From Lysobacterales bacterium (GTDB lineage Bacteria > Pseudomonadota > Gammaproteobacteria > Xanthomonadales > Rhodanobacteraceae), in NCBI GenBank assembly GCA_014338185.1, contig QUBV01000005.1, positions 21,612-85,611 on the forward strand: DNA of 64,000 bases. The letters are read 5' to 3'. Made by a program: the position numbers and the translations under genes. The notes beneath the pieces were generated by a model. The model was given only the letters and a program-made list of their open reading frames with translations, was not told the origin of the DNA and did no database searches. Position 1 is the stretch's first letter. The number at the start of each line of letters is the position of its first letter. Of this stretch, positions 9,001 through 20,091 are shown in pieces.

Positions 9001-10033
9001 CGCGTACCTCGGCGCCGTTGGCATGCAGCGTGGCATCGAGTCCGACACCCTGCGGCACCGTCGACAGCGCGAAGCGGATGCCATTGTGGGCGTGCTTGAG
9101 CGGCGCCCGCAACGCAACCTGCGTGCTGCACTCGACGTCGCTGGCGACGACGGCTTCTTCGGAATGACCCGGCACATAGTCGGTGCTGGTGACGACGATG
9201 TGATCACCTGCCTGCAGGCGCAGCGGTCGATCCAGCTTGATCTGGGTGGCGCCGATCGCGGTCGAGCCATCCAGTCGCGCCCAGCTCGAGCCGCTGCTGC
9301 TCGGCGCCGCGCCGCATTCGGGGCTGGTGTAGCTGGCGCCCTTGCGGCCGAACAACTGCAGCGTGCCGCCGTAGGACACGCCGAGCACCTTGTAGCCGAA
9401 ATAGCCCTTGCCATGCGTCGGGTTGTCGGCGCCATCGAGTGGCAGCGGGGTGTAGGCGTAGAAGTAGTCGTTGCCGATGGCCGCTTCGTCGCCGTAGCGC
9501 GGGTAGCTCGCCGCCGAGGCCAGAGCCGAGATCGGTCGTGCCTGGCTCACTGGCACCGGCATGCCCATCGCATCGCGATTGGCGTTCCAGATGTCGTCGG
9601 GCACGCCGCATTGACCCTTGTCATCGCTCAGGCAAGGTACGCCACGTCCCTGCCGGTTGCGGTCATTGCCGGTCTGGTCGGCACCCCACAGGTGGATCGC
9701 GAGCTGGCCGCCATGAGTGCCGATCGGCTCGCTCGGTGAGCCGGCGATGAGACTGCCGTCCTTCTCGACAAGGATGTTGGCGGCCCAGAACTCGATGCGC
9801 GCATCCTCGAAGCTCAGCGTGCCGCCGGCGAGTACATGCACATCACGGAACTGATAGTTGCCCGCCTTGACCGCGCAGGGCGCGGTGATGACGAGATCGC
9901 CGCCGCTGCCGGCCTGCAACACGCCGCCGGCGCAGGTATCGGCGTCATCGGCGAAGGCCGGACGCGAGCCTGCAGGCAACAGCATGACCATGGTCAGGGC
10001 GAGGCTCAGCTTGAGTGTCGTTGCGGTGTCCAT
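6068..10033 (-). CDS. Large secreted G8-domain protein, CEMIP/TMEM2-like
   Basis: A 1321-residue protein with a Sec signal (about 1-28). A G8-type region follows (about 45-130: GGTLSFEDARIEFWAANILV, then KDGSLIAGSPSEPIGTHGG). A block around residues 300-500 strongly resembles the vertebrate hyaluronan-depolymerising proteins CEMIP (KIAA1199) and TMEM2: AAVGVLTRSI, GGHVVVRQGFK, ELRQLGQ, YPLHFHL (414-420), then GHGFYLEDGTE. These proteins fold as G8 plus parallel beta-helix. The C-terminal third is cysteine-rich and unlike anything I recognise. Predicted role: extracellular binding or cleavage of a polysaccharide; hyaluronidase activity is not shown. Start ATG 10033 has a good AGGGGAT site. The next gene upstream (10044-11180) ends 10 bases before, so the two are probably co-transcribed. 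Confidence 0.75.
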   Translation of the reverse strand: MDTATTLKLSLALTMVMLLPAGSRPAFADDADTCAGGVLQAGSGGDLVITAPCAVKAGNYQFRDVHVLAGGTLSFEDARIEFWAANILVEKDGSLIAGSPSEPIGTHGGQLAIHLWGADQTGNDRNRQGRGVPCLSDDKGQCGVPDDIWNANRDAMGMPVPVSQARPISALASAASYPRYGDEAAIGNDYFYAYTPLPLDGADNPTHGKGYFGYKVLGVSYGGTLQLFGRKGASYTSPECGAAPSSSGSSWARLDGSTAIGATQIKLDRPLRLQAGDHIVVTSTDYVPGHSEEAVVASDVECSTQVALRAPLKHAHNGIRFALSTVPQGVGLDATLHANGAEVRAAVGVLTRSIRIVSGGDTLDADFPPEPTLGSSGPGYSFGGHVVVRQGFKRFQMQGVELRQLGQGGRMGHYPLHFHLTRWAPSDTFLRDSSVNESMTRWIVLHGAQNLRLERNVGWKSIGHGFYLEDGTETDNKFIANLGVFARAAVDNVQNPRRIPGILAAPNLHLSIGENVPFRSDYDHPTVFWIMNGWNDFEDNMAVGAGTCGVCYWWLTSMNSGMSRNMKWSSYASMQAPRNGDPHDLNRAGMVPLKSFTGNTCAAAMTSFQTVTGTEACQGIGPGDAAEPHPLNLEPVKNPLAGNQGDTGYYPTLDPGGGHFPTQCTSQDCSTQPARCSAGSPADCMVTVLDRYTTSFNWAAFNFAAIWLRPQWYLVSNSVITDVQQAGLTMVTGGGYSESDVIPGHWALVHKSVFIGHTQDGNPYASSGSAFNPNGLHCAIDANGNRPPNFCLSIDEGISVQTSNFGMYQRLFSVYDGPAYQDSNAYLNIKTIDIDDCKPFVDRANKVGRCDPDMSNRRARQSEWLAGSLLGLPKVGSGASARCYMPNAAIGWKQPNGFYYPPAFHSRNLYFDKVDIRHFVVTPLVKEGSLITDFDAVEQQYCSYNSTLFAGFAGNDRQTVLNDDDGTLTGYVDTTVINKDDFFAAPIDATQCLSANSSRTSPYQYVTTVLYPACAINGTCALAPQGSNMNWNSGDWNRACTNEDCYGVPLWRQNEMPIADHGLARSIRMMGQETGQRSSLTANHGTYYIDTAVSKKRQLSEDGCLRRNDPTPCVVNVFKPGESYYLFLVFAKPDTEQTYRFYVGENTDFDPASIQMVKARIGVNPIVFDESLGALPSGRARWLNGDKATARGVVEVSLRMDDLPGAVGLFDQGRKDKCQPRTFCTLDARSQCVGVDRANDAVCAWAGADQDCPAGGCFGIKFTLPAGFQTLEAGATDPRPPAQCVQNAAPWDYPLQQLGQPYPGDVCPQRADDLPHDFCAR

Positions 10034-10043
10034 GGATATCCCC

Positions 10044-11180
10044 TCAGAAGCTCAAGGCGAAGTGCAGGTTGATGCCCTGCGCGCGCAGCCTGGAATTGTG
10101 GGCGGTGAACTGCGGTGCCAGCGGACCCGACGGCGTCGGTGCCGGGTCCTCGGTGAACGAGGTGCTCTGCGTGGGGTTGATCCGGCGGTCGACCTGGTTG
10201 CCCGGGCGCAGCACCTTGTCGGCCTGCAGCAGGCTGTAGCCCAGACCCAGCGTGGCGCGATCGCCCAGGCGCAGGCCCAGCTCGAGCGCGGCTTCGCCCA
10301 CCAGCGCGAATTGGCTGCGCGTGTGTCGGCCGATGTTGCTCGGCTGCGCGAAGTAGCCGCCGACGAAGGTCTCGGTGGCGCCGAACGCAGTGAAATCGTT
10401 GGTCCGCAGGCTGCCCTGCACGTCGGTGGACTGCCGCATCGTGCCGGCGGCGGCCTTGAGGCTGGCCACGCCGAACCAGCGTCCTGCAGCGACCTGCGCG
10501 CGCAGGCCGGCCTGCACGCCGTAATAGCGGTTGCGGCTGTCGAAACGGTCGAGGGTCTGCCACACGTCGGGCTCGAACGCGGGCAGGTATGGGCTGTCGG
10601 TGGCCAAGGTCCAGCTTTCGCGGAAGTCGAGGTGGCGCAGGCCGCCCAGCAGGTCGAGTTGCCAGGCCTCGTCGGCGGCAACGGTCCAGCGCAGGTCGAA
10701 CTCGGCGCCGCGCAGGTGGTCGCGCACCTCGTGGTAGGCGCTGCCGCGGTAGATCTGTGCCTGCGACAGCTCGCTGCCGGACTCCGCGCCGGTGATGGCG
10801 TCGATGTAGGGCAGGATGAGGTCGATCGAGCCGACCTGTCCCGACGATGCCACACCGCCGCCGACGCGGCGCGACTGCAGGCCGAACGCGCTGGCCTCGA
10901 TGCCAAACTGCGCGTCAAGCGCGTAGCCGATGCCGAGCCGCGCACCACGATGCGAGCCGGTCGACAGCGCCTTGTTGCCAAGCAGCACCTGTGTGCCGGG
11001 TGCGCCGATGATGCCGTCGCTGATGATCGGGAACGGGATCGGGCTGTCATTGAGGCGCCACGACAGCGCCTCGAGCGACACGCTCCAGGTATCCGCAGGC
11101 GCTGCCAGCGCGACTTGCGCGGCGCATGCCGCTCCGGTCAGCGACAACAACAGGCCCGCAATCGCGTTGAATCGGCGCAT
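10044..11180 (-). CDS. BBP7-like outer-membrane beta-barrel protein
   Basis: A 378-residue predicted outer-membrane barrel. The ATG at 11180 was preferred over one at 11216 because it starts a compact signal peptide (RRF..LLLSLTGAACAAQVALA-A). The body alternates amphipathic strands ending in aromatic or aliphatic residues, and the C-terminus NLHFALSF ends in phenylalanine, the usual BAM-recognition signal. The early W-S-V-S-L-E-A-L...P-I-P-F-P-I pattern resembles the BBP7 / Lpg1974-like porin families. It lies 10 bases upstream of the CEMIP-like gene in the same direction, so it may help display, secrete or take up products of that protein (inference). Confidence 0.68.
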   Translation of the reverse strand: MRRFNAIAGLLLSLTGAACAAQVALAAPADTWSVSLEALSWRLNDSPIPFPIISDGIIGAPGTQVLLGNKALSTGSHRGARLGIGYALDAQFGIEASAFGLQSRRVGGGVASSGQVGSIDLILPYIDAITGAESGSELSQAQIYRGSAYHEVRDHLRGAEFDLRWTVAADEAWQLDLLGGLRHLDFRESWTLATDSPYLPAFEPDVWQTLDRFDSRNRYYGVQAGLRAQVAAGRWFGVASLKAAAGTMRQSTDVQGSLRTNDFTAFGATETFVGGYFAQPSNIGRHTRSQFALVGEAALELGLRLGDRATLGLGYSLLQADKVLRPGNQVDRRINPTQSTSFTEDPAPTPSGPLAPQFTAHNSRLRAQGINLHFALSF

Positions 11181-11310
11181 CGTGACAAGCCCCGTGTGTG
11201 GAACGGATGACCCCACCGGAGCAGCGCCGGGCGCTATGCGATCGATGCGGGTGGCCCCTGTCCGCTACTGGAGGTCGCAATGCGCCCGCCCACCATCGAA
11301 CGTGAGCTGG

Positions 11311-11340
11311 ATCATAAAACCGTTGCCATGGGCGGCGCAA
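11311..11340 (-). promoter_or_regulatory. Candidate sigma-70 promoter for the barrel/CEMIP-like pair
   Basis: On the minus strand TATGAT (11316-11311) is preceded by TTGCGC (11340-11335) with an 18-base spacer. The -10 matches well, the -35 in three of six positions. Transcription would start about 125 bases before the ATG at 11180. Confidence 0.4.
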
Positions 11341-11689
11341 AGGCCGAAAGTCCACGCGGGCAACGCCGCTTCGTGTGGATGCCGTGCGCCAGCGCGCTCG
11401 GCACCGTGGCAGGTTCGCGGGTGTCGGCGGGTGCGCGCCGCGTGGTGACTTTGCCGGCAATTGCGCTTGCGTGACCTAGCGGTCCGCCGTGGCGGCAGCG
11501 CGCGTCGTGCTCGAACCTCGCGGTGCCCGCAGCTCGACGCGCCAGCCCAGTTCGGCGAGCCGCTCGGCGGCGAGTACGGTGGCGTCGCCCGCGATCAGCA
11601 CGCGCCGGCGAGCCACGCGCTCAGGAGCGCGGTGGCGACGCAGTGCAGGTGGCGCTGCGGGGACGATGATGAACGCAACACGGTGACCT
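11341..11689. other. Gap without a convincing gene; coding-like relic on minus strand
   Basis: No complete gene is seen. On the minus strand an open frame runs from the end of the acyltransferase gene to a stop at 11478-11476. It has no ATG; a GTG at 11616 would give 46 residues containing RRRVLIAGDATVLAAERLAE, which looks like the first strand-helix of a nucleotide-binding or glycosyltransferase fold. It may be a gene remnant or chance in GC-rich DNA. Confidence 0.3.
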
Positions 11690-12889
11690 TCAGCGGGAGC
11701 GCGCGGCGTCCTCGACTGGCGCAGCGGCGGGCGCGGCGATCATTTCGGTGCGCAGTTGCGGATGGGCCGCGCGTGGCCGACCCAGGCGCAGGATCGGCAG
11801 TTCGATCCAGCGGTAGGACAGTGCGGCGATGAGGCTGGCCAGCAGCAGCACGACCGGCAGCATCCACGGCAGGCGGTAGCCGTCGATCCAGTCGAACACA
11901 TGCGTCGCGGTGAGCCACTGCAGCAGCGGGAAATGCCACAGGTAGAGGCCGAAGCTCACGAGGCCGAGCCAGCGCAGCGCGGCATTGTCGAACAGTGCGC
12001 GCGCGATGCGGCTGCCACGCGCGCCTGCATACAGCATGAGCGCGGTGGCGATACCGGCCAGGCCGTGCCAGGTGAACAGCAGCCAATGACCTTCCCAATA
12101 GGTCGCGACCGTGTAGTGCGCCGACCACAGCAGCGCAGCGAACAGTGTCATGCCGGCCAGCAGCAGTGCATCGTTGAGGTTCGTGTTGGCGCGACGTCCG
12201 CTCGCCACCGCGCGCGTGTAGGCGTAGGCGGCGAGCATGCCGGCCGCGAACTGGTCCAGGCGTCCCGGCATCTGCTCGAGTGCGACCACGCGCAGCGGCA
12301 CAGCGGCTTCGGCCACCAGCGGGAAGATCAGTTGTCGCCAGGCCTGGGTGACCGCGATCGCGAGCAGTGCGAGCCACCACCAGCGCCCGGGTCGTAGCCA
12401 ATACGCGAGCAGGGGCAGGATCACGTAGAACGAGAACTCGATCGCGAGCGTGTAGCTCACCGGATTGATCGGCACCACCCCAAGCGGGCCGAAGTTGTTG
12501 AGCAGCAGCAGGTTGCCGAGCAACTGGGTGAACGTGGGCAAGGTACCGATGCCCAAGGCGGCCAGCGCGGTCAGGATCGCGAGCTGCGCGTACCATGCCG
12601 GCAGGATGCGCTGCACGCGGCGCAACCAGTAGCCGCGCAGCGAAGGGCGCGGTGCGCCTTCGAGCTGGCGGCTCGCGTAGGGCAGACTGAGCAGGAAGGC
12701 CGACAGTGTGAAGAAGATGTCGACGCCCGCCCAGCCGGCCGAGAACAGCGGCGTGAGGTCGAGCGGCCCGAGCGTGATGAGGCGGGGCGTGGCCTCGACC
12801 CACACGTGGTAGACGAGCACCCACAGCGCCGCGAAACCGCGCAGGCCGGTCAGGCTGGTGAGTTCGGCATCGCGTGACTGGAGCGACAT
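11690..12889 (-). CDS. Acyltransferase family 3 membrane protein (OafA/NodX type)
   Basis: A 399-residue integral membrane protein with about ten hydrophobic segments. Family signatures are visible: LTGLRGFAALWVLVYH near 14-28 (the conserved Arg and His) and VDIFFTLSAFLLS about 30 residues later. These enzymes move acyl groups, usually acetyl, from acyl-CoA to periplasmic or surface glycans such as O-antigen, exopolysaccharide or peptidoglycan. It begins 22 bases after accA ends, in the same direction, so it is likely the last cistron of the dnaE-accA transcript. The glycan acceptor cannot be told from sequence. The last 25 residues are Ala/Pro-rich and probably disordered. Confidence 0.88.
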   Translation of the reverse strand: MSLQSRDAELTSLTGLRGFAALWVLVYHVWVEATPRLITLGPLDLTPLFSAGWAGVDIFFTLSAFLLSLPYASRQLEGAPRPSLRGYWLRRVQRILPAWYAQLAILTALAALGIGTLPTFTQLLGNLLLLNNFGPLGVVPINPVSYTLAIEFSFYVILPLLAYWLRPGRWWWLALLAIAVTQAWRQLIFPLVAEAAVPLRVVALEQMPGRLDQFAAGMLAAYAYTRAVASGRRANTNLNDALLLAGMTLFAALLWSAHYTVATYWEGHWLLFTWHGLAGIATALMLYAGARGSRIARALFDNAALRWLGLVSFGLYLWHFPLLQWLTATHVFDWIDGYRLPWMLPVVLLLASLIAALSYRWIELPILRLGRPRAAHPQLRTEMIAAPAAAPVEDAARSR

Positions 12890-12911
12890 GCGATCACCGC
12901 GCGGGCCGGCC

Positions 12912-13871
12912 TCAGCCGCCGGTGAAGGCGCCGTAGCCGCGCAGGCGCTGGTAGCGGCGTTCGAGCAGGGCCGCTTCGCCGATGTGGCCCAGGTCGTCGA
13001 GCTGGTTGAGCAGGATCGCCTTGAGCCGGATCGCCATGCCGCGCGGATTGCGGTGGGCGCCGCCGAGCGGCTCGCGGATCACCTTGTCGACGAGGCCGAA
13101 CTCCTTGAGTCGCGGCGCGGTCATCGCCAGCATGCCGGCGGCGTCGCGCGCGCGCTCGGGGGTCTTGAACAGGATCGAGGAACAGGCTTCTGGCGTGATC
13201 ACCGAGTAGGTGCTGTATTCGAGCATGTTGGTGATGTCGCCCACGCCGATCGCCAGCGCTCCGCCCGAGCCGCCCTCGCCGATCACGTTGCACACGATCG
13301 GCACGCGCAGGCGGGCCATTTCGAGCAGGTTGCGCGCGATCGCCTCGCTCTGGCCGCGTTCCTCCGCGCCCACGCCCGGGTATGCGCCCGGCGTGTCGAT
13401 GAAGGTGAGGATCGGCAGCTTGAAGCGTTCGGCCAGCTGCATCAGGCGCAGCGCCTTGCGGTAGCCCTCGGGATAGGGCATGCCGAAGTTGCGGCGGATC
13501 TTGCTCTTGGTGTCGCGCCCCTTCTGGTGGCCGAGCACGACCACGCCGCGGCCACCGATGCGGGCGAGGCCGCCGACGATCGCGGCGTCGTTGGCATAGG
13601 CGCGGTCGCCGGCCAACTCGTGGAACTCGTCGCACATCACGCGCAGGTAGTCGAGCGTGTAGGGCCGCGCCGGGTGGCGCGACATCTGTGCCACCTGCCA
13701 CGGCGTGAGGTTGCGGAAGATCTCGGCGGTCTTGGCGCGCAGTTTGCCCTGCAGCGTCGCCACTTCGGCATCGATGTCGAGGGCGTGGCCGCGACTGGCG
13801 CTGCGCAGCTCCTGGAGTTTGGCTTCCAGGTCGGCGATGGGTTGTTCGAAATCGAGGAAGTTCGGGTTCAT
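12912..13871 (-). CDS. accA: Acetyl-CoA carboxylase carboxyltransferase subunit alpha
   Basis: A 319-residue AccA. With AccD it transfers CO2 from carboxybiotin to acetyl-CoA to form malonyl-CoA, the first step of fatty acid synthesis, in the cytosol. [19 protein letters not shown] at the start and the crotonase-like core with [17 protein letters not shown] and [11 protein letters not shown] (oxyanion glycine loop) are diagnostic. Length equals E. coli AccA (319). The start at 13871 is the conserved family start; the frame extends further upstream but without conserved sequence. The dnaE-accA order is conserved in many gammaproteobacteria. The 169-base gap to dnaE holds a TATACT -10 element, so it may also have its own promoter. 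Confidence 0.97.
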   Translation of the reverse strand: MNPNFLDFEQPIADLEAKLQELRSASRGHALDIDAEVATLQGKLRAKTAEIFRNLTPWQVAQMSRHPARPYTLDYLRVMCDEFHELAGDRAYANDAAIVGGLARIGGRGVVVLGHQKGRDTKSKIRRNFGMPYPEGYRKALRLMQLAERFKLPILTFIDTPGAYPGVGAEERGQSEAIARNLLEMARLRVPIVCNVIGEGGSGGALAIGVGDITNMLEYSTYSVITPEACSSILFKTPERARDAAGMLAMTAPRLKEFGLVDKVIREPLGGAHRNPRGMAIRLKAILLNQLDDLGHIGEAALLERRYQRLRGYGAFTGG

Positions 13872-13930
13872 TCGCCGCTGTTCGCCCAGCGCTGCGCCGG
13901 CGGGTGCCGCGCTGGCAGCGCAAAGTGGCA

Positions 13931-13936
13931 AGTATA
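13931..13936 (-). promoter_or_regulatory. -10 element (TATACT) upstream of accA
   Basis: On the minus strand TATACT lies 60 bases before the accA ATG at 13871. No good -35 hexamer is seen at 16-18 bases, so this is a partial promoter call. Confidence 0.35.
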
Positions 13937-14040
13937 GCGGCTTGCCCCGTGCGCGATGGGGTGTGGCGATGGCGCTGGCAGGCCGGCGCCGGGGCGCGGC
14001 AGCGGGGATGCGCCGCTGGCGGGCCGGTGCGGGCGGAGTT

Positions 14041-17541
<3,501 letters not shown>

Positions 17542-17622
17542 GGCGGGACGGCAGCAAGGCTGCCAGCGTAGTTACCCCCGCCGCCGCGGACAAGGCTTGA
17601 CGTGGCGGACGCGCCCGCGGGC

Positions 17623-19353
17623 CTACTGCAGCAGGTGCAGTTGATCGAGGATGTAGCCGAAATAGGGCTCGAGCACCGCCGGTGGGCAGCCTTCGAACAG
17701 GCCATCGCAACGCTCGCGCAGGCGCGTATTGGCCTGGAAATAGCGATCGGGCGGCAATTGCGCCAACTGCAGCGCCACGCTGGCGAGGAAGGCGAGGTCG
17801 AGCACCCGCGGCGCGTGCCAGGCCGGCGTGGCGAAATTGGCGTCGATGCGATAGTAGGTGTTGTACAGCGCATCCGCGCCATCGGCCTGGCGCCGGCGCA
17901 GCGACAGTTCCAGTCCGTCGAACGAAGGGTGGTGGTCGCCGAAGTGCATCAGCAGCGCGTGCCGGTCGCCCGCGAACAGGAACCGGCGCAGCTGGGCGAG
18001 CGCCAGCGCGGACTGGTGCAGGCGGTACAGGTAGGTGGCGAGGTTGCGGTTGCTGCGCTCGTCCAGCCGCGGTGCGGGCGGCTCGTTCCACGGCGGCGGC
18101 AGCGCCGAGAGCGGATAATCGTGCGGGCCATGCTGGCGCATGGTCAGGATCATCATGAACAACGGCCCCTCGTTGGCAGCACGGCGTGCCGCATACAGCG
18201 CCTGCGCGCGCTCGAACAGTTCGTCGTCGGTGCTGCCCCAGCGCAGGCCCAGCTCGGTGGAGTCGTGGAACTCGTCGAAGCCATAGTCGCGGTAGGCGCC
18301 CGCGGCGCCGACGAAATCGCCGGCCATCGGGTAGATCGCGATGGTGTGGTAGCCCAGCCGTTTGAGCTGGCGCGGCAGGCTGTCGGCCAGGCGCGGCACG
18401 AGGTTGAACGGGGCGTAGATGCCAGCCGCGCCGAATACGTTGTGGGGCAGGCCGGTCAACAGCGCGAACTCGCTGGTCCAGGTGCCGCCGCCCCAGGTAT
18501 GTGTGCGCAATGCGCCCAGCGCGCGCGTGGTGGCGTCGGGTTGGAGCAGTTCGGAGCGGCAGTGCGCGCTGGTGCAGTCGGCCCACTGCTGCGGGTCGAG
18601 CGTGCTTTCCTCCAGCACCACGACGATGTCGGGCGCGGCGGCGGTCGCGAGGGCAGGTGTGGCGAGCCGCCACTGCGAGGGGTCGACAGGATTGCTGCGC
18701 GCAGGCAGTTCGATGCCCATGCGCGTGAACGAGCGGATGAAGGTCGAGATCGGATTGCGCGCACCGTTGGAGATGTATTCCCACGTGGGCGCGGCATACA
18801 GCGGCGCGAACGGGCCGTGTGGTGACAGGCTCGCGGCGAGCGGCAGGGTCGCGAGCAGGCTCATGCCCAGCCGTCGGCGCCAGCGCCGGGCCTGCCACAG
18901 GCCCGGGGACTCCAGGCGCCACAGCAGCACCGCGAGCGTGCCGCCACCGAGCATCGCGATGAGGCTCTTGCGCAGCATGCCCGGATAGTGGCCGATCACC
19001 TCCAGCGTGAAGGTGCCGCCGAAATAGCGCAGGTCCGGCGCCAGCAGGGGCTCGTGCAGGTAGGACACCTTGAGCGCGCTCGCGAGCCAGATCACGCCCA
19101 GCAGCAGCGAGCCCGCGTACAGCCCGAACGCGGCACGGCCGCTGGCAACGCCCAGCAGCGCTGCGGCACAGGCCATGCAGGCCAGGCAGTACGCCTGCTC
19201 GGCCAGGTCGGTCTCCAGGCCCAGCACCCGCAGCGCCACCCAGCCGCACACCGCGGCTGCGATCAGGCCGGCAAGCAGGCGCCGCGATGCGGCAGCAGTG
19301 GGGCGATCCTTGCGCAAGTGCGTTCCATTGCGGGAGCGGTGGCGAGCGTGCAC
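17623..19353 (-). CDS. LTA-synthase-like sulfatase-family membrane protein, paralogue 1
   Basis: A 576-residue inner-membrane protein with four or five N-terminal membrane segments and a periplasmic alkaline-phosphatase/sulfatase-fold domain. It keeps the LtaS/MdoB landmarks: metal ligand E in VVLEEST, nucleophile T291 in GGGTWTSEF, and D473-H474 in HFGDHHPSF. Such enzymes transfer phosphoglycerol or phosphoethanolamine from lipids to glycans or lipid A. In a Gram-negative a role in osmoregulated glucans or LPS decoration is plausible but unproven. It starts at GTG 19353 with no clear Shine-Dalgarno, about 24 bases after a strong predicted promoter. It is clearly paralogous to 20078-21808 (also 576 residues); rnhB lies between them. 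Confidence 0.82.
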   Translation of the reverse strand: MHARHRSRNGTHLRKDRPTAAASRRLLAGLIAAAVCGWVALRVLGLETDLAEQAYCLACMACAAALLGVASGRAAFGLYAGSLLLGVIWLASALKVSYLHEPLLAPDLRYFGGTFTLEVIGHYPGMLRKSLIAMLGGGTLAVLLWRLESPGLWQARRWRRRLGMSLLATLPLAASLSPHGPFAPLYAAPTWEYISNGARNPISTFIRSFTRMGIELPARSNPVDPSQWRLATPALATAAAPDIVVVLEESTLDPQQWADCTSAHCRSELLQPDATTRALGALRTHTWGGGTWTSEFALLTGLPHNVFGAAGIYAPFNLVPRLADSLPRQLKRLGYHTIAIYPMAGDFVGAAGAYRDYGFDEFHDSTELGLRWGSTDDELFERAQALYAARRAANEGPLFMMILTMRQHGPHDYPLSALPPPWNEPPAPRLDERSNRNLATYLYRLHQSALALAQLRRFLFAGDRHALLMHFGDHHPSFDGLELSLRRRQADGADALYNTYYRIDANFATPAWHAPRVLDLAFLASVALQLAQLPPDRYFQANTRLRERCDGLFEGCPPAVLEPYFGYILDQLHLLQ

Positions 19354-19383
19354 GGCGTCATGGCGCAGCCATGCGCGTCGCGC

Positions 19384-19411
19384 ATCATAGCGGCTGCGAT
19401 GGCCGGTTCAA
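19384..19411 (-). promoter_or_regulatory. Sigma-70 promoter for sulfatase paralogue 1
   Basis: On the minus strand TTGAAC (19411-19406), a 16-base spacer and TATGAT (19389-19384) match the consensus closely. Predicted start is near 19377. This would allow expression of the sulfatase, and perhaps dnaE-accA, apart from the upstream lpx operon. Confidence 0.65.
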
Positions 19412-19470
19412 CGAAGGCTTTCGTGATTGCGGTCACGGCTTGGCAGGTGCGCCGGCGCGCGGCAGCCGGC

Positions 19471-20091
19471 TCACAGCAGGCCCGGCGCCAGCAGGCGCCG
19501 CACGGGCGCAAAGCCACGGCGATGGATCGGGCACGGGCCGAGGCGTTCCAGCGCGGCCAGGTGTTCGGGCGTGGGATAGCCCTTGTGCCGCGCGAACCCG
19601 TAGCCGGGATGCAGCGCATCCAGTTGCTCCATGAGCGCATCGCGCGTGGTCTTGGCCAGGATCGAGGCCGCGCCGATCGCGGGTTCGCTGGCGTCGCCGC
19701 CGACCAGCGCGCGCGCGGCGCACGGCAACGCGCGCGGCAGGCGGTTGCCGTCGATCAGGGCCAGCGTGGGTGCGGGCGCGAGTGCGGCCAGCGCGCGCGT
19801 CATGCCGGCGAGCGTGGCGCCGAGGATGTTGAGCTGCTCGATCTCGCCGGTATCCACCACCACCACCGACCAGGCCAGTGCCCGGCTGCGGATCAGCGGC
19901 GCGAGGGCCGCGCGCGTGGTCGCATCCAGCGCCTTGGAATCGGCCACGCCGGCGATCGGCCGCGCCGGATCGAGGATCACCGCGGCCACCACCACCGGTC
20001 CGGCCAGCGGTCCGCGGCCGGCCTCGTCGACGCCCGCCACGCGCGCGGCCGCGGGGTCCGGCGCGCGCGGGCGCGGCTCAGTGGTCTTCAC
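19471..20091 (-). CDS. rnhB: Ribonuclease HII
   Basis: A 206-residue RNase HII that removes ribonucleotides from RNA-DNA hybrids, including single misincorporated ribonucleotides. [13 protein letters not shown] carries the catalytic D22-E23 pair; IDGN supplies the third acidic residue, and HKGYPTPEH is the conserved late block. I start it at GTG 20091: upstream sequence in this frame is not RNase HII-like, and this start overlaps the stop of the preceding sulfatase gene by 14 bases, indicating translational coupling. lpxB-rnhB-dnaE is the usual order; here each flank of rnhB carries an extra sulfatase gene. Confidence 0.95.
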   Translation of the reverse strand: MKTTEPRPRAPDPAAARVAGVDEAGRGPLAGPVVVAAVILDPARPIAGVADSKALDATTRAALAPLIRSRALAWSVVVVDTGEIEQLNILGATLAGMTRALAALAPAPTLALIDGNRLPRALPCAARALVGGDASEPAIGAASILAKTTRDALMEQLDALHPGYGFARHKGYPTPEHLAALERLGPCPIHRRGFAPVRRLLAPGLL

